Shown here piece after piece: positions 16,813 through 24,672 of a DNA stretch of 64,000 bases. The notes under the pieces are model-generated. The model ran no database searches, was not told the origin of the DNA, and worked only from the letters and a program-made list of their open reading frames with translations. Source of the stretch: a virus. Position 1 is the stretch's first letter; each line of letters begins with the position of its first letter. The stretch spans positions 124,001-188,000 of IMG/VR virus record IMGVR_UViG_3300021197_001489, one strand, 5' to 3'. Both the position numbers and the translations under genes were made by a program.

Positions 16813-17727
16813 ATGAACAAATTTGAACAACTCATTGAATATGTCATCAACGATGACGAAAAGAATGCTGAGGCTCTTTTCCACGAGATCGTGGTAGAGA
16901 AGTCAAAAGACATTTACGAAGAAATTATGTCTGAAGAAGAAATTTCAGAAAAGAAACAAGGTTACAAGGATCGTGAAGATGAGCATCTAGGTGCTAAAGA
17001 CGGTGCTGAAAAAGACAAAGAACAGTCCATGAAAGATCGTAGAGACGACGAAATGGGCAAGCGCGGCAAGCGTGACGCAGAACATGACAACGATCAAAAA
17101 ATTGACGAAACTGACTTAGGTGGTTCGCAAGTTGATGATCTCATTGATGAAGTAGAAGCCGAAGAGCAAGGCGTTGCTTTTGAAGATGAAGAAGAAGAAA
17201 TTGCAATGATTGACGTTGACGTCGAAGACGATGATGACGAAGATCTAGAAGATCGTGTAGTTGGTCTTGAAGACAAGCTAGACGAACTAATGGCAGAGTT
17301 TGAAGATTTAATGGGTCAGGTTGACGACAACACTGACGATATTGAAGGCGAGCAAGATGAGATTTCAGACATTGATAGCGATACTGACATGGAGCAGGAC
17401 GAAATTGATGATATGCAAGCTCAAATGGATGAGCCAGTTGATGTAAATGTAGAAGTTGAAGGTTTGGAAGAGAACGTCGACTTGGTAGCGGCTCCAAAGC
17501 CAGTAACATCTACACCAGCTAGTAAGTCACCAGTTGCTGCAAACTCAGGTCAAGCAGGAATGGATGCACATCCAGTAGATTTTGATGATGGAAACAAAGG
17601 CGATCAAGGCCGTCCAACACCAAAGTACGTGGATCAAGGCAACACAACTCGTCCAGATGTAAAACCAGCTACTAAGCCGGATCTATCACAAGCTGCTGGT
17701 GTTAACACCAAAAGCCCGATATCATAA
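16813..17727 (+). CDS. 67: gp67-like prohead core protein with acidic extension
   Basis: A 304-residue protein from the ATG at 16813 (MNKFEQLIEYVINDDE), chosen because GGAGG stands eight bases upstream; a GTG at 16771 lies inside the promoter. Residues 1-45 resemble the small T4 core protein gp67 (PIP). The rest is a long, very acidic region with heptad-like Asp/Glu repeats (about 105-220) and a Pro/Thr tail. The segment EQSMKDRRDDEMGKRGKRD recurs in the protein at 61828-63471. As a scaffold component it is expected to be cut by gp21 during head maturation. T4 gp67 is only 80 residues, so this is an extended form. Confidence 0.7.
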   Translation: MNKFEQLIEYVINDDEKNAEALFHEIVVEKSKDIYEEIMSEEEISEKKQGYKDREDEHLGAKDGAEKDKEQSMKDRRDDEMGKRGKRDAEHDNDQKIDETDLGGSQVDDLIDEVEAEEQGVAFEDEEEEIAMIDVDVEDDDDEDLEDRVVGLEDKLDELMAEFEDLMGQVDDNTDDIEGEQDEISDIDSDTDMEQDEIDDMQAQMDEPVDVNVEVEGLEENVDLVAAPKPVTSTPASKSPVAANSGQAGMDAHPVDFDDGNKGDQGRPTPKYVDQGNTTRPDVKPATKPDLSQAAGVNTKSPIS

Positions 17728-17739
17728 GGATAACCTAGT

Positions 17740-18366
17740 ATGGCTCTGTACCTAAGAGAAAACCTTACCTTCGAAACCGCACAAATTCAACTTGTTGAAG
17801 GCAAAGACGGTAAGGATCTCTATATGGAGGGCATCTGCATACAAGGTGGTGTTAAAAATGCCAATGAGCGCATTTATCCTGTAAGTGAAATTGCTGATGC
17901 AGTAAAGACACTTAATGAACAAATCAAAGACGGAAACAGTGTTCTTGGTGAAGTAGATCACCCAGATGACCTTAAAATTAACCTAGACCGTGTGTGTCAC
18001 ATGATTACTAACATGTGGATGGACGGTCCTAACGGTTACGGAAAACTAAAGATACTCCCAACACCAATGGGCGAACTGGTTAAAACCATGCTGCAATCAG
18101 GTGTAAGATTGGGCGTATCAAGTCGCGGTTCAGGTAACGTGGACCCGCATAACGGACATGTCAGTGACTTTGAAATTGTCACTGTCGATGTGGTCGCACA
18201 ACCCAGTGCTCCAAATGCTTACCCTAAAGCGATCTATGAAGGATTGATGAACATGAAATACGGACATCAAATTCTTGAGATGGCTAGGGAGTCTGGGAAA
18301 GACGACAAAATACAAAAGTACTTGAAAGATGAGGTTTCTCGTCTTATCAAGGACCTAAAGATTTAG
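17740..18366 (+). CDS. 21: gp21, prohead core protease
   Basis: A 208-residue protein, matching T4 gp21 (212). It is a serine protease of the herpesvirus-assemblin/HK97-type U9 group that cleaves scaffold and capsid proteins inside the prohead. GEVDHPDD holds the probable catalytic His74 and GVRLGVSSRGSG the probable nucleophile Ser127/Ser128. An AAGGA site lies before the ATG. It stands between the gp67-like and gp22 genes as in all T4-like phages. Its sites in T4 are of the type (L/I)xE; one such site is present in gp23 here. Confidence 0.92.
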   Translation: MALYLRENLTFETAQIQLVEGKDGKDLYMEGICIQGGVKNANERIYPVSEIADAVKTLNEQIKDGNSVLGEVDHPDDLKINLDRVCHMITNMWMDGPNGYGKLKILPTPMGELVKTMLQSGVRLGVSSRGSGNVDPHNGHVSDFEIVTVDVVAQPSAPNAYPKAIYEGLMNMKYGHQILEMARESGKDDKIQKYLKDEVSRLIKDLKI

Positions 18367-18375
18367 GAGAATCGC

Positions 18376-19464
18376 ATGTTAGATGCTATTAAACCACTAC
18401 TGGATAGCGATCTTGTCAATGAGGATACTCGCCAAGCTATTGCCGAACAATGGGAAGCAAAGCTAAGTGAAGCCAAAGAGACAGTTCGTGCAGAACTTCG
18501 TGAGGAGTTTGCACAACGCTATGAGCATGATAAGACTGTGATGGTAGAAGCCCTAGATAAAATGGTAACAGAAGGCTTAACAAGTGAAATTTCTCAACTT
18601 AACGAAGAGAAAAAATCACTTGAAGCGGACCGTGTAAAGTTTGCAAAGTCAATGTCAGAAAACGCCGACAAGTTTAACAACTTTATGGTTACAAAACTGT
18701 CAGAAGAACTACGTGAGCTACGCAAGGATCGTAAAGTACAGGTAGAAGGTTTTGAGAAATTAGAATCTTTTGTTGTTGGTGCTTTAGCCGGCGAAATCAA
18801 GGAGTTTGCAGCAGACAAGAAAGACCTAGTTGAATCTAAGGTAAGACTTGTACGCGACGCACGTGGACAACTTGAAGCATTGAAAGGCAAGTTCATCAAA
18901 GAATCTGCAAAGAAAATGTCAGCCACTGTTTCAACACATCTTAAGGCTGAACTAAGTCAACTACAAGAAGACATTAAAATTGCTCGTGAGAACAATTTTG
19001 GTCGTCGTATCTTTGAAGCATACGCTACAGAGTTTGGTGCTACTCATCTCAATGAGAATGCAGAAGTACGCAAACTAACAGATGCTATTGCTGAAAAGGA
19101 CAAGCAGTTGGCGGAAGCCATCCAAGCTCAAACACAAGCCTCAAAACTTGTAGAGAGTAAAGATCACCAGATTAAAGTTATTCGTGAAGCCAATGAGCGT
19201 GATGCTACATTGGACGAACTTCTTTCTCCTCTCAATGATGAGAAGAGAGCAGTAATGACAAATCTACTTGAAAACGTTCAAACATCCCGTTTAAAGAACG
19301 CATTCGAAAAATATTTGCCAGCAGTTCTTAGCGAAGCAAAAGCCACTAAAAAGGCTGACAGCTTAGTTGAAGCAACTGGTAATAAATCTGCAAAGGCCGT
19401 CGAAGCAACCAACAACACAGATAATAACAATGTTGTTGAACTAAAACGCCTAGCAGGGCTTTAA
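18376..19464 (+). CDS. 22: gp22, prohead scaffold core protein
   Basis: A 362-residue, strongly helical and charged protein, with Lys/Glu-rich coiled coil through most of its length and a Thr/Asn-rich tail. It lies between the protease and the major capsid gene, which together with its composition identifies it as the major scaffold gp22 (T4: 269 residues). The scaffold determines head shape and is degraded by gp21 before packaging. AGGAG precedes the ATG. Confidence 0.85.
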   Translation: MLDAIKPLLDSDLVNEDTRQAIAEQWEAKLSEAKETVRAELREEFAQRYEHDKTVMVEALDKMVTEGLTSEISQLNEEKKSLEADRVKFAKSMSENADKFNNFMVTKLSEELRELRKDRKVQVEGFEKLESFVVGALAGEIKEFAADKKDLVESKVRLVRDARGQLEALKGKFIKESAKKMSATVSTHLKAELSQLQEDIKIARENNFGRRIFEAYATEFGATHLNENAEVRKLTDAIAEKDKQLAEAIQAQTQASKLVESKDHQIKVIREANERDATLDELLSPLNDEKRAVMTNLLENVQTSRLKNAFEKYLPAVLSEAKATKKADSLVEATGNKSAKAVEATNNTDNNNVVELKRLAGL

Positions 19465-19486
19465 AATATAGAAAAAGGAGACAGAA

Positions 19487-20677
19487 ATGTCACAAGAACT
19501 ACTAGAAAGCCGTTGGGATGAGACCAAAGAAGCCCTCCTAGAAGGCCTCGGTGGCGCTCGCCGCTCAACAATGAGTGTTGTACTAGAAAACACTCGCAAG
19601 CACTTGGCAGAAAACGCAACTGCAGGTTCTACAGCATCAGGAAACGTTGCTACATTGAACCGCGTTATTCTTCCAGTTATCAGACGTGTCATGCCAACAG
19701 TTATTGCTAACGAGTTGGTTGGTGTTCAGCCAATGACAGGTCCAGTTGGCCAAATTCACACACTTCGTGTACGTTATGCCACTACAATGACAGACAACTC
19801 AGCAGCAGGTACTTCAACAGTAGCTGGTGAAGAAGCTCTTTCACCATTCAAAATTGCCCAGGCATATTCCGGTTCAACTGGAGCGACTGCGGCAGCTTAT
19901 ACTGCAGGTAACACAGCAGCCATGGAAGGTGTTGGCGGACGTCAAATTTCAGTACAGATCTTAAAGCAAGCTGTTGAAGCAAAGACACGCAAGCTACAAG
20001 CTCGCTGGACATTTGAAGCAGCACAAGACGCACAAGCCATGCATGGTATTGACGTTGAAGCTGAAATCATGGCAGCACTTGCACAAGAAATCACAGCTGA
20101 AATTGATCAAGAGATCCTATTTTCTCTTCGCACACTAGCAGCTACTGAGTTCACATACAACCAAGCAACTGTATCAGGTACAGCTACTTACGTTGGTGAC
20201 GAGCATGCAGCACTTGCAGTTCTAATCAACAGAACAGCTAACTTGATCGCTCAGCGTACACGTCGTGGCGCAGGCAACTATGCTGTTGTTTCTCCTGCTG
20301 CACTTACAGTGCTTCAGTCAGCTACAACTTCAGCTTTTGCTCGCACAACAGAAGGCGTCTTCGAAGCACCAACAAACACTAAGTTTGTAGGTACATTGAA
20401 TGGCACAATGCGTGTATTCTGCGATAGTTATGCAGCTGATACAACTCCAGTACTTGTTGGATACAAAGGTGCAAGTGAAACAGACGCTCCAGCGTTTTAT
20501 TGCCCATACGTTCCACTAATGAGTTCAGGCGTTGTCTTGGATCCAAGTACATTCGAGCCAGTCGTATCATTCATGACACGTTATGGTTATATCGAGCTTA
20601 CAAACGTAGCATCTTCATTCGGCAACGCCGGTGATTATGTTGGTGAGATTGCAGTATCTAACTTGTCATTCTCATAA
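19487..20677 (+). CDS. 23: gp23, major capsid protein
   Basis: A 396-residue major capsid protein with the HK97-type fold, shorter than T4 gp23 (521). An ideal AAGGAG lies upstream. N-terminal blocks NRVILPVIRRVMPTVIANEL and LVGVQPMTGPVGQIHTLRVRY are typical of T4-like gp23. A probable gp21 cleavage site is LAE (40-42) followed by NATAG, which would remove the first 42 residues on maturation. Codon choice is more regular than in its neighbours, as expected for the most abundant virion protein. A strong terminator follows. Confidence 0.95.
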   Translation: MSQELLESRWDETKEALLEGLGGARRSTMSVVLENTRKHLAENATAGSTASGNVATLNRVILPVIRRVMPTVIANELVGVQPMTGPVGQIHTLRVRYATTMTDNSAAGTSTVAGEEALSPFKIAQAYSGSTGATAAAYTAGNTAAMEGVGGRQISVQILKQAVEAKTRKLQARWTFEAAQDAQAMHGIDVEAEIMAALAQEITAEIDQEILFSLRTLAATEFTYNQATVSGTATYVGDEHAALAVLINRTANLIAQRTRRGAGNYAVVSPAALTVLQSATTSAFARTTEGVFEAPTNTKFVGTLNGTMRVFCDSYAADTTPVLVGYKGASETDAPAFYCPYVPLMSSGVVLDPSTFEPVVSFMTRYGYIELTNVASSFGNAGDYVGEIAVSNLSFS

Positions 20678-20710
20678 GCCAAAAACAAACCTGCTTTGCG
20701 GGGGAGAAGA

Positions 20711-20738
20711 AACAGCACCTTCGGGTGCTGTTTTTTTT
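20711..20738 (+). terminator. Rho-independent terminator after gp23
   Basis: AACAGCACC, loop TTCG, GGTGCTGTT followed by a run of T. A nine-base stem with a UUCG tetraloop; it closes the head-gene transcript. Confidence 0.93.
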
Positions 20739-20756
20739 GTTTTAAATTTTATTATA

Positions 20757-20764
20757 CTTAAATA
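20757..20764 (+). promoter_or_regulatory. Late promoter-like element
   Basis: CTTAAATA followed by CTG, only five bases before the ATG at 20770. It shares the TAAATACTG core with other late promoters of this window, but a start this close implies a leaderless transcript. Confidence 0.4.
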
Positions 20765-20769
20765 CTGTC

Positions 20770-21834
20770 ATGAATATACATTGGCGCTACAATTATGATT
20801 ATAAAAGTTTCATCTGGGTTGATGGAAATCCAAACCAAAGCTATCAACCATTGATGGATCATGTAGCCATTCCTACATTAATTATTGACATTAATTTGGT
20901 TAAAGCCATTGATCTTGAATCATACTTGAATTATGTATTAGATGCCGCAATCACAGACAATAATCCAATAAGTTATAAACAATTGATATTTGATGCAACG
21001 TATGACCCTGTGTACGATTACAAAGAAAAAGTGGAAATTTTGAATGACTATGTGAAGAACAAAGGCATCCCTGGGTTTTTAAGTGTAAGTCATTTTGAGG
21101 TAAACTATCATAGCCATCTAGTAGAAATACTGTATCCTAGTTGGTTGTTTTCTTTCAAAAGACAAAAATTACCAGAACTAAACCTAACAGAAAAAAAATG
21201 GAAGTATAGCTGCTTAAATCGAAATCCTATATGGCATCGTTTGATGTTTTATACAATGATTAAAGAAAAAAATCTATTAGACCAATTTGTTTATACATTC
21301 TATGATCGATGTCCATACATTGGTACATTAGTTGACGGACACTATTATGCTAAAACTGACCATTTTTTTGAAGATTATTACGGTAGATGTATGGAAAACA
21401 TATCTGATTTGCCATTATCATGGCCTAACGATGTCCCAGGACACAGCGATCATACATTAAATCATGACGCTTATATCAACGCAGAATGTAACATTGTTAC
21501 AGAAACAAGTGTTTCGGTTAGTTTCACTAGTGAGAAAATTTGGAAACCAATTGCAGCTGGTCAAATCTTTCATGTTGTTGGCAGTGCGTATACCAACAAA
21601 TGGTTGCAAAGTCTAGGGTTCTATACATTTGATACAGGGTATGATTCAATCATTGATAATGTACAGCGTATTGAGGCAGTCGCTAATCTGGTCGAAAGAG
21701 AAATTGAGACCGCTGCAACCAGGTGGGAGCTACGGAAAACATTTTTTTATGTTCAACAGAATTATCACTTGTTTCATAGCGGAGCAGTTGAAAAAATTAT
21801 TTTAGATCCACTGATTGCACTCCTAAATAAGTAA
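20770..21834 (+). CDS. Putative glycosyltransferase-like protein
   Basis: A 354-residue protein rich in Tyr, Trp and His (MNIHWRYNYDYKSF...). The part SVSFTSEKIWKPIAAGQIFHVVG, preceded by ECNIVTET, resembles the nucleotide-sugar-binding end of fucosyltransferase-type (GT10) and related enzymes, where an E(K/R) pair and a following 'P(L/I)xxG' are conserved. The N-terminal half is not recognised. No signal peptide or membrane segment. It sits alone between the gp23 terminator and the fibre region, so it may modify capsid, tail or host glycans. Its low GC and different codon use compared with gp23 suggest separate acquisition. The assignment rests on one motif. Confidence 0.45.
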   Translation: MNIHWRYNYDYKSFIWVDGNPNQSYQPLMDHVAIPTLIIDINLVKAIDLESYLNYVLDAAITDNNPISYKQLIFDATYDPVYDYKEKVEILNDYVKNKGIPGFLSVSHFEVNYHSHLVEILYPSWLFSFKRQKLPELNLTEKKWKYSCLNRNPIWHRLMFYTMIKEKNLLDQFVYTFYDRCPYIGTLVDGHYYAKTDHFFEDYYGRCMENISDLPLSWPNDVPGHSDHTLNHDAYINAECNIVTETSVSVSFTSEKIWKPIAAGQIFHVVGSAYTNKWLQSLGFYTFDTGYDSIIDNVQRIEAVANLVEREIETAATRWELRKTFFYVQQNYHLFHSGAVEKIILDPLIALLNK

Positions 21835-21839
21835 AATTT

Positions 21840-21847
21840 ACTAAATA
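21840..21847 (+). promoter_or_regulatory. Late promoter-like element
   Basis: ACTAAATA just after the preceding stop codon; transcription would produce a roughly 85-base leader before the ATG at 21941 that contains two hairpins. Confidence 0.5.
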
Positions 21848-21876
21848 ACTGTAACATAACGCAATAATGCGTTTTA

Positions 21877-21918
21877 TGCGGAATACCATCCGCGTAGTGG
21901 GCTAGAACCCACATCGGA
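21877..21918 (+). promoter_or_regulatory. Paired hairpins in the leader of the 21941 gene
   Basis: GCGGA/TCCGC and GTGGG/CCCAC inverted repeats follow each other in the leader, a short distance before AAGGAG and the ATG at 21941. They may stabilise the message or tune translation of an abundant virion protein. Confidence 0.5.
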
Positions 21919-21940
21919 CTTCTATAAAGGAGAAAACAAC

Positions 21941-22615
21941 ATGGGACGTCCTCTCAAAATTAAAAAATCAGCAACCACTGACATTGGTTTCAACAATCCA
22001 GGTGATGATTCATCACCAAGAGTACCAGCTGGCGAACTATACTTTGGTCAAGTTGGCGGAGACACAGCTTTAGCTAACGGCGACAATCCAGTCACATCAT
22101 GCCGTGTCAAAATTGGCTCAGTGGCAGAAGCTGAAGGTTATATCATCCGTCAAAAAGGTGCAACCAAGTACCTAGTTGCTGATGCAACTGGTGTTACAGC
22201 CGGTTCGTTTGTTACTAGTAACACATATATTATTACTTCACTTGGCAACACTGATTTCACTCTTGTTGGCGGTCCAGCAAATGCAGCAGTTGGCACAACA
22301 TTCGTAGCTACCGGCGCAGGCTCAGGCTCAGGCACAGTGGATACAATTGGTACATGTGTACTGGCTAACAAGGCTGATGCTTCTTTAGCAGCAGATGAAA
22401 TGACAATAACTTACTCAGATGTTGGATCAGGTCAAGTTCGCATCAAGCGCATGACTAACAAATATGCAATTAACTTTTCTGATGCTAGAGTTGTAGTTAA
22501 CTACTTTAACATCATTGATGATACAGTTGAGAAGTCAGGTGCTGATAAAGACACAATGACAGGTGGTGTATCAACTATTGACGTAGTACAGGTTGAGAAT
22601 CCAATCTACGGTTAA
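21941..22615 (+). CDS. Marine T4-like virion structural protein
   Basis: A 224-residue protein (MGRPLKIKKSATTD...) with an excellent AAGGAG site. Its middle contains YIITSLGNTDFTLVGGPAN and then GTTFVATGAGSGSGTV, a module I know from many marine phage structural proteins, flanked by beta-rich segments. It is the first gene of the fibre region and has its own late promoter and terminator, so it is probably an abundant virion component such as a fibre base or head decoration. No enzyme motif. Confidence 0.6.
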   Translation: MGRPLKIKKSATTDIGFNNPGDDSSPRVPAGELYFGQVGGDTALANGDNPVTSCRVKIGSVAEAEGYIIRQKGATKYLVADATGVTAGSFVTSNTYIITSLGNTDFTLVGGPANAAVGTTFVATGAGSGSGTVDTIGTCVLANKADASLAADEMTITYSDVGSGQVRIKRMTNKYAINFSDARVVVNYFNIIDDTVEKSGADKDTMTGGVSTIDVVQVENPIYG

Positions 22616-22638
22616 TAAACACTTTTTAACTAACCAAG

Positions 22639-22671
22639 CCCTCATTGTAATAACTACAGTGAGGGTTTTTT
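22639..22671 (+). terminator. Terminator whose stem carries the next gene's ribosome site
   Basis: An 11-base stem (CCCTCA-T-TGTA / TACA-G-TGAGGG) with a five-base loop is followed by six T. The final T is directly followed by the ATG at 22672, and GAGGG in the stem is the only Shine-Dalgarno-like sequence of that gene. Confidence 0.85.
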
Positions 22672-23259
22672 ATGAGTGCAGCATTTATATTGGGAAACGG
22701 CAGAAGCAGATTAGTACTTGATCTCAATATGCTAATGGAAGTTGGCTATGTATTTGGTTGCAACGGATTGTACAGAGACTTCACACCTCACTGCTTGGTT
22801 GCCACTGATAGACCAATTGCTGAAGAAATACAAAATTCTGGATATGCTGAAAAGCACAGATTTCACACACGCAAGCCCATTGAAAGTCTTGGAGGCAGAT
22901 CTCTTATTAGAGAGTACAAAGGTTTTAGCAGCGGGCCAAATGCTGCTGCACTTGCACTTGTTGACGGTCACAGCGACATATACCTAATAGGTATGGATCT
23001 TGGCAGCACAAACGGCGTGTTTAACAATGTTTACGCAGGAACACAGTTTTACAAACAAGAACTTGCTTCACAAACATTTCCCGGCAACTGGATTAATCAG
23101 GTTGTTAAACTCACTGAAGACTTTGAAAGTAGACAGTTTTGGAGAATTGAAGGACCCGAAAGTGCATTTGTTCCACAGTTTAATAAAATACCAAACATGC
23201 GGATTTTGTCAATGGACAAGTTTAAAGAGAAGGTAAATACTGCTAGAGGTCCACTATGA
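22672..23259 (+). CDS. MAF_flag10/DUF115-like protein, first copy
   Basis: A 195-residue protein starting AAFILGNGRSRLVLDL after Met-Ser. The glycine-rich FILGNGRSR start, the FGCNGLYRDFTPH segment and a later IYLIGMDLGS match the pattern of the DUF115/MAF_flag10 family, seen in flagellin-glycosylation (Maf) and related sugar-linked proteins. It is smaller than bacterial Maf proteins and lacks extra domains. A similar gene (43837-44526) closes the fibre cassette. Its start is embedded in the preceding terminator, so its translation is probably tightly regulated; its stop overlaps the next start (ATGA). Activity is unknown. Confidence 0.6.
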   Translation: MSAAFILGNGRSRLVLDLNMLMEVGYVFGCNGLYRDFTPHCLVATDRPIAEEIQNSGYAEKHRFHTRKPIESLGGRSLIREYKGFSSGPNAAALALVDGHSDIYLIGMDLGSTNGVFNNVYAGTQFYKQELASQTFPGNWINQVVKLTEDFESRQFWRIEGPESAFVPQFNKIPNMRILSMDKFKEKVNTARGPL

Positions 23260-23894
23260 GAACAAAGAAAAGAATTGACGGCGATTACTTTATTGAAACC
23301 ATAAACTCAACAGACATGGTTCATATTGCCAGTAACACAGAAATTGACGGTAACCTTACAGTCAGTGGTAATGTTACATATATTAACACAGAACAATTGG
23401 ATGTGAAAGACCCTTTTGTTATGGTTAACATGAGTAACACTGCAACATATGCAAGTAATGCTGGATTGTTAACTCATAAGACTGCAACAACATTTGCTGG
23501 CATTCGTTATAACACCGATGACAATAAATGGGAATTAAGCACAAGCACAGGTAGCACTGGTGAAACTGGTACATGGACAGAAATCGGAACAGCAACCGCT
23601 GGCACTGTTGCAGGAGCAAATACACAAGTACAGTTCAACAATTCAGGTGCTTTTGGTGCTAGTGCAAACTTAACGTTTACAGACACAAGTCAGTTAAACA
23701 TTGGCGGAAATGTCAATTTAACTGCAGGTTTACAACTTGCCCACGTTTCTGCACCAGGGGCAGTTGGTTCGACTACTATTTTACATGGTGGCGGTATGGG
23801 CAGTGGTGGTACCGGTCTGTTTTTTGTAGATGGATCAGACGCAGATGAATTAGTTAGCAAAAGCAAGGCGATTGTTTTTGGAATTATATTTTAA
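23256..23894 (+). CDS. Short fibre/structural protein
   Basis: A 212-residue protein containing VHIASNTEIDGNLTVSGNVTYINTEQLDV, the 'NLTVSGNV' beta-repeat element also present in the big fibre genes, followed by WELSTSTGSTGETGTW and a glycine-rich end. It belongs with the fibre proteins of marine myoviruses, probably as a short fibre or adaptor. It starts inside the stop of the preceding gene. Confidence 0.55.
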   Translation: MRTKKRIDGDYFIETINSTDMVHIASNTEIDGNLTVSGNVTYINTEQLDVKDPFVMVNMSNTATYASNAGLLTHKTATTFAGIRYNTDDNKWELSTSTGSTGETGTWTEIGTATAGTVAGANTQVQFNNSGAFGASANLTFTDTSQLNIGGNVNLTAGLQLAHVSAPGAVGSTTILHGGGMGSGGTGLFFVDGSDADELVSKSKAIVFGIIF

Positions 23895-23903
23895 GGAAAA
23901 ACG

Positions 23904-24218
23904 ATGACAATACAAACAACGCTCGTAACAAATAGTGCAACCACAGTTTATACCAGTACAAACAATACTGCTATAACTTACATGGAATTAACAAATGTTT
24001 CTGCAGGTGCATTGACTGTTGATATTCATGTGATACCAAGTGGAGATAGTTTGTCAAATACAAACATAATAGCAAAGACACTTAGTATTGCAGCCACTGA
24101 CAGTTATCAAATATACACAGGTGGCGAAAAACTATTGCTTGCAAATGGAGATATCATTCAAGTAACTGCAAGTGCAGCCACAGGGATAAACGCAGTAGTA
24201 TCATTTACGGCGATCTAG
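23904..24218 (+). CDS. Small beta-sandwich virion protein
   Basis: A 104-residue Thr/Ser-rich protein (MTIQTTLVTNSATTVYTS...). Alternating hydrophobic residues throughout suggest an all-beta, Ig-like fold. AAGGAA precedes the ATG. Small proteins of this type sit next to fibre genes in marine myoviruses. No specific function recognised. Confidence 0.55.
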   Translation: MTIQTTLVTNSATTVYTSTNNTAITYMELTNVSAGALTVDIHVIPSGDSLSNTNIIAKTLSIAATDSYQIYTGGEKLLLANGDIIQVTASAATGINAVVSFTAI

Positions 24219-24221
24219 TAA

Positions 24222-24632
24222 ATGGGCACATTTCTAAAAAATAGAATATTACCAAATGGAGACAGCGGAGTAGTTGTTCCTGGCGGGCCAACTGCGGAGC
24301 GACCAGACAATCCAGTATTCGGAGTTTTTAGATATAACACCAGCACAAACACTATGGAATTTTTTAACGGGACAGTATACAAAACTTTCTCCAGCTCTGG
24401 CGAAGCAAATATCACAGTTGACAGTTTCACCGGAGATGGATCAACACTTACATTTACATTAGGCACTGTCGTAAGTGCTGCTGATCAGGTTCTTGTTTTT
24501 GTATCAAACATTTACCAACAACCAACTGGTGTGTACACTATTACAGGCAGTGGCAATGACATTACCTTTAGTTCCGCACCGTTAGCAGCCGAACCAATTA
24601 ATGTAATTCACGGTCTTGGCAACACACCTTAA
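24222..24632 (+). CDS. Small fibre-associated structural protein
   Basis: A 136-residue protein. It holds GVFRYNTSTNTMEFFNGTVY, the 'G.(I/L)R(F/Y)NT....FE.Y.G..W' element found at fibre-module junctions and also present in the large fibre proteins downstream, and then DSFTGDGSTLTFTLG followed by VLVFVSNIYQQPTGVYT. The same block order occurs at about 28790-29060 and 34940-35230, so this gene is a stand-alone copy of a fibre module. Confidence 0.6.
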   Translation: MGTFLKNRILPNGDSGVVVPGGPTAERPDNPVFGVFRYNTSTNTMEFFNGTVYKTFSSSGEANITVDSFTGDGSTLTFTLGTVVSAADQVLVFVSNIYQQPTGVYTITGSGNDITFSSAPLAAEPINVIHGLGNTP

Positions 24633-24639
24633 CAACTGC

Positions 24640-24647
24640 GATAAATA
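24640..24647 (+). promoter_or_regulatory. T4-type late promoter, extended form
   Basis: GATAAATA followed by CTGCAAAG, 26 bases before the ATG at 24673. One of four promoters here that share TAAATACTGCA. Confidence 0.75.
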
Positions 24648-24672
24648 CTGCAAAGTTTAAGGATAGTAATTA

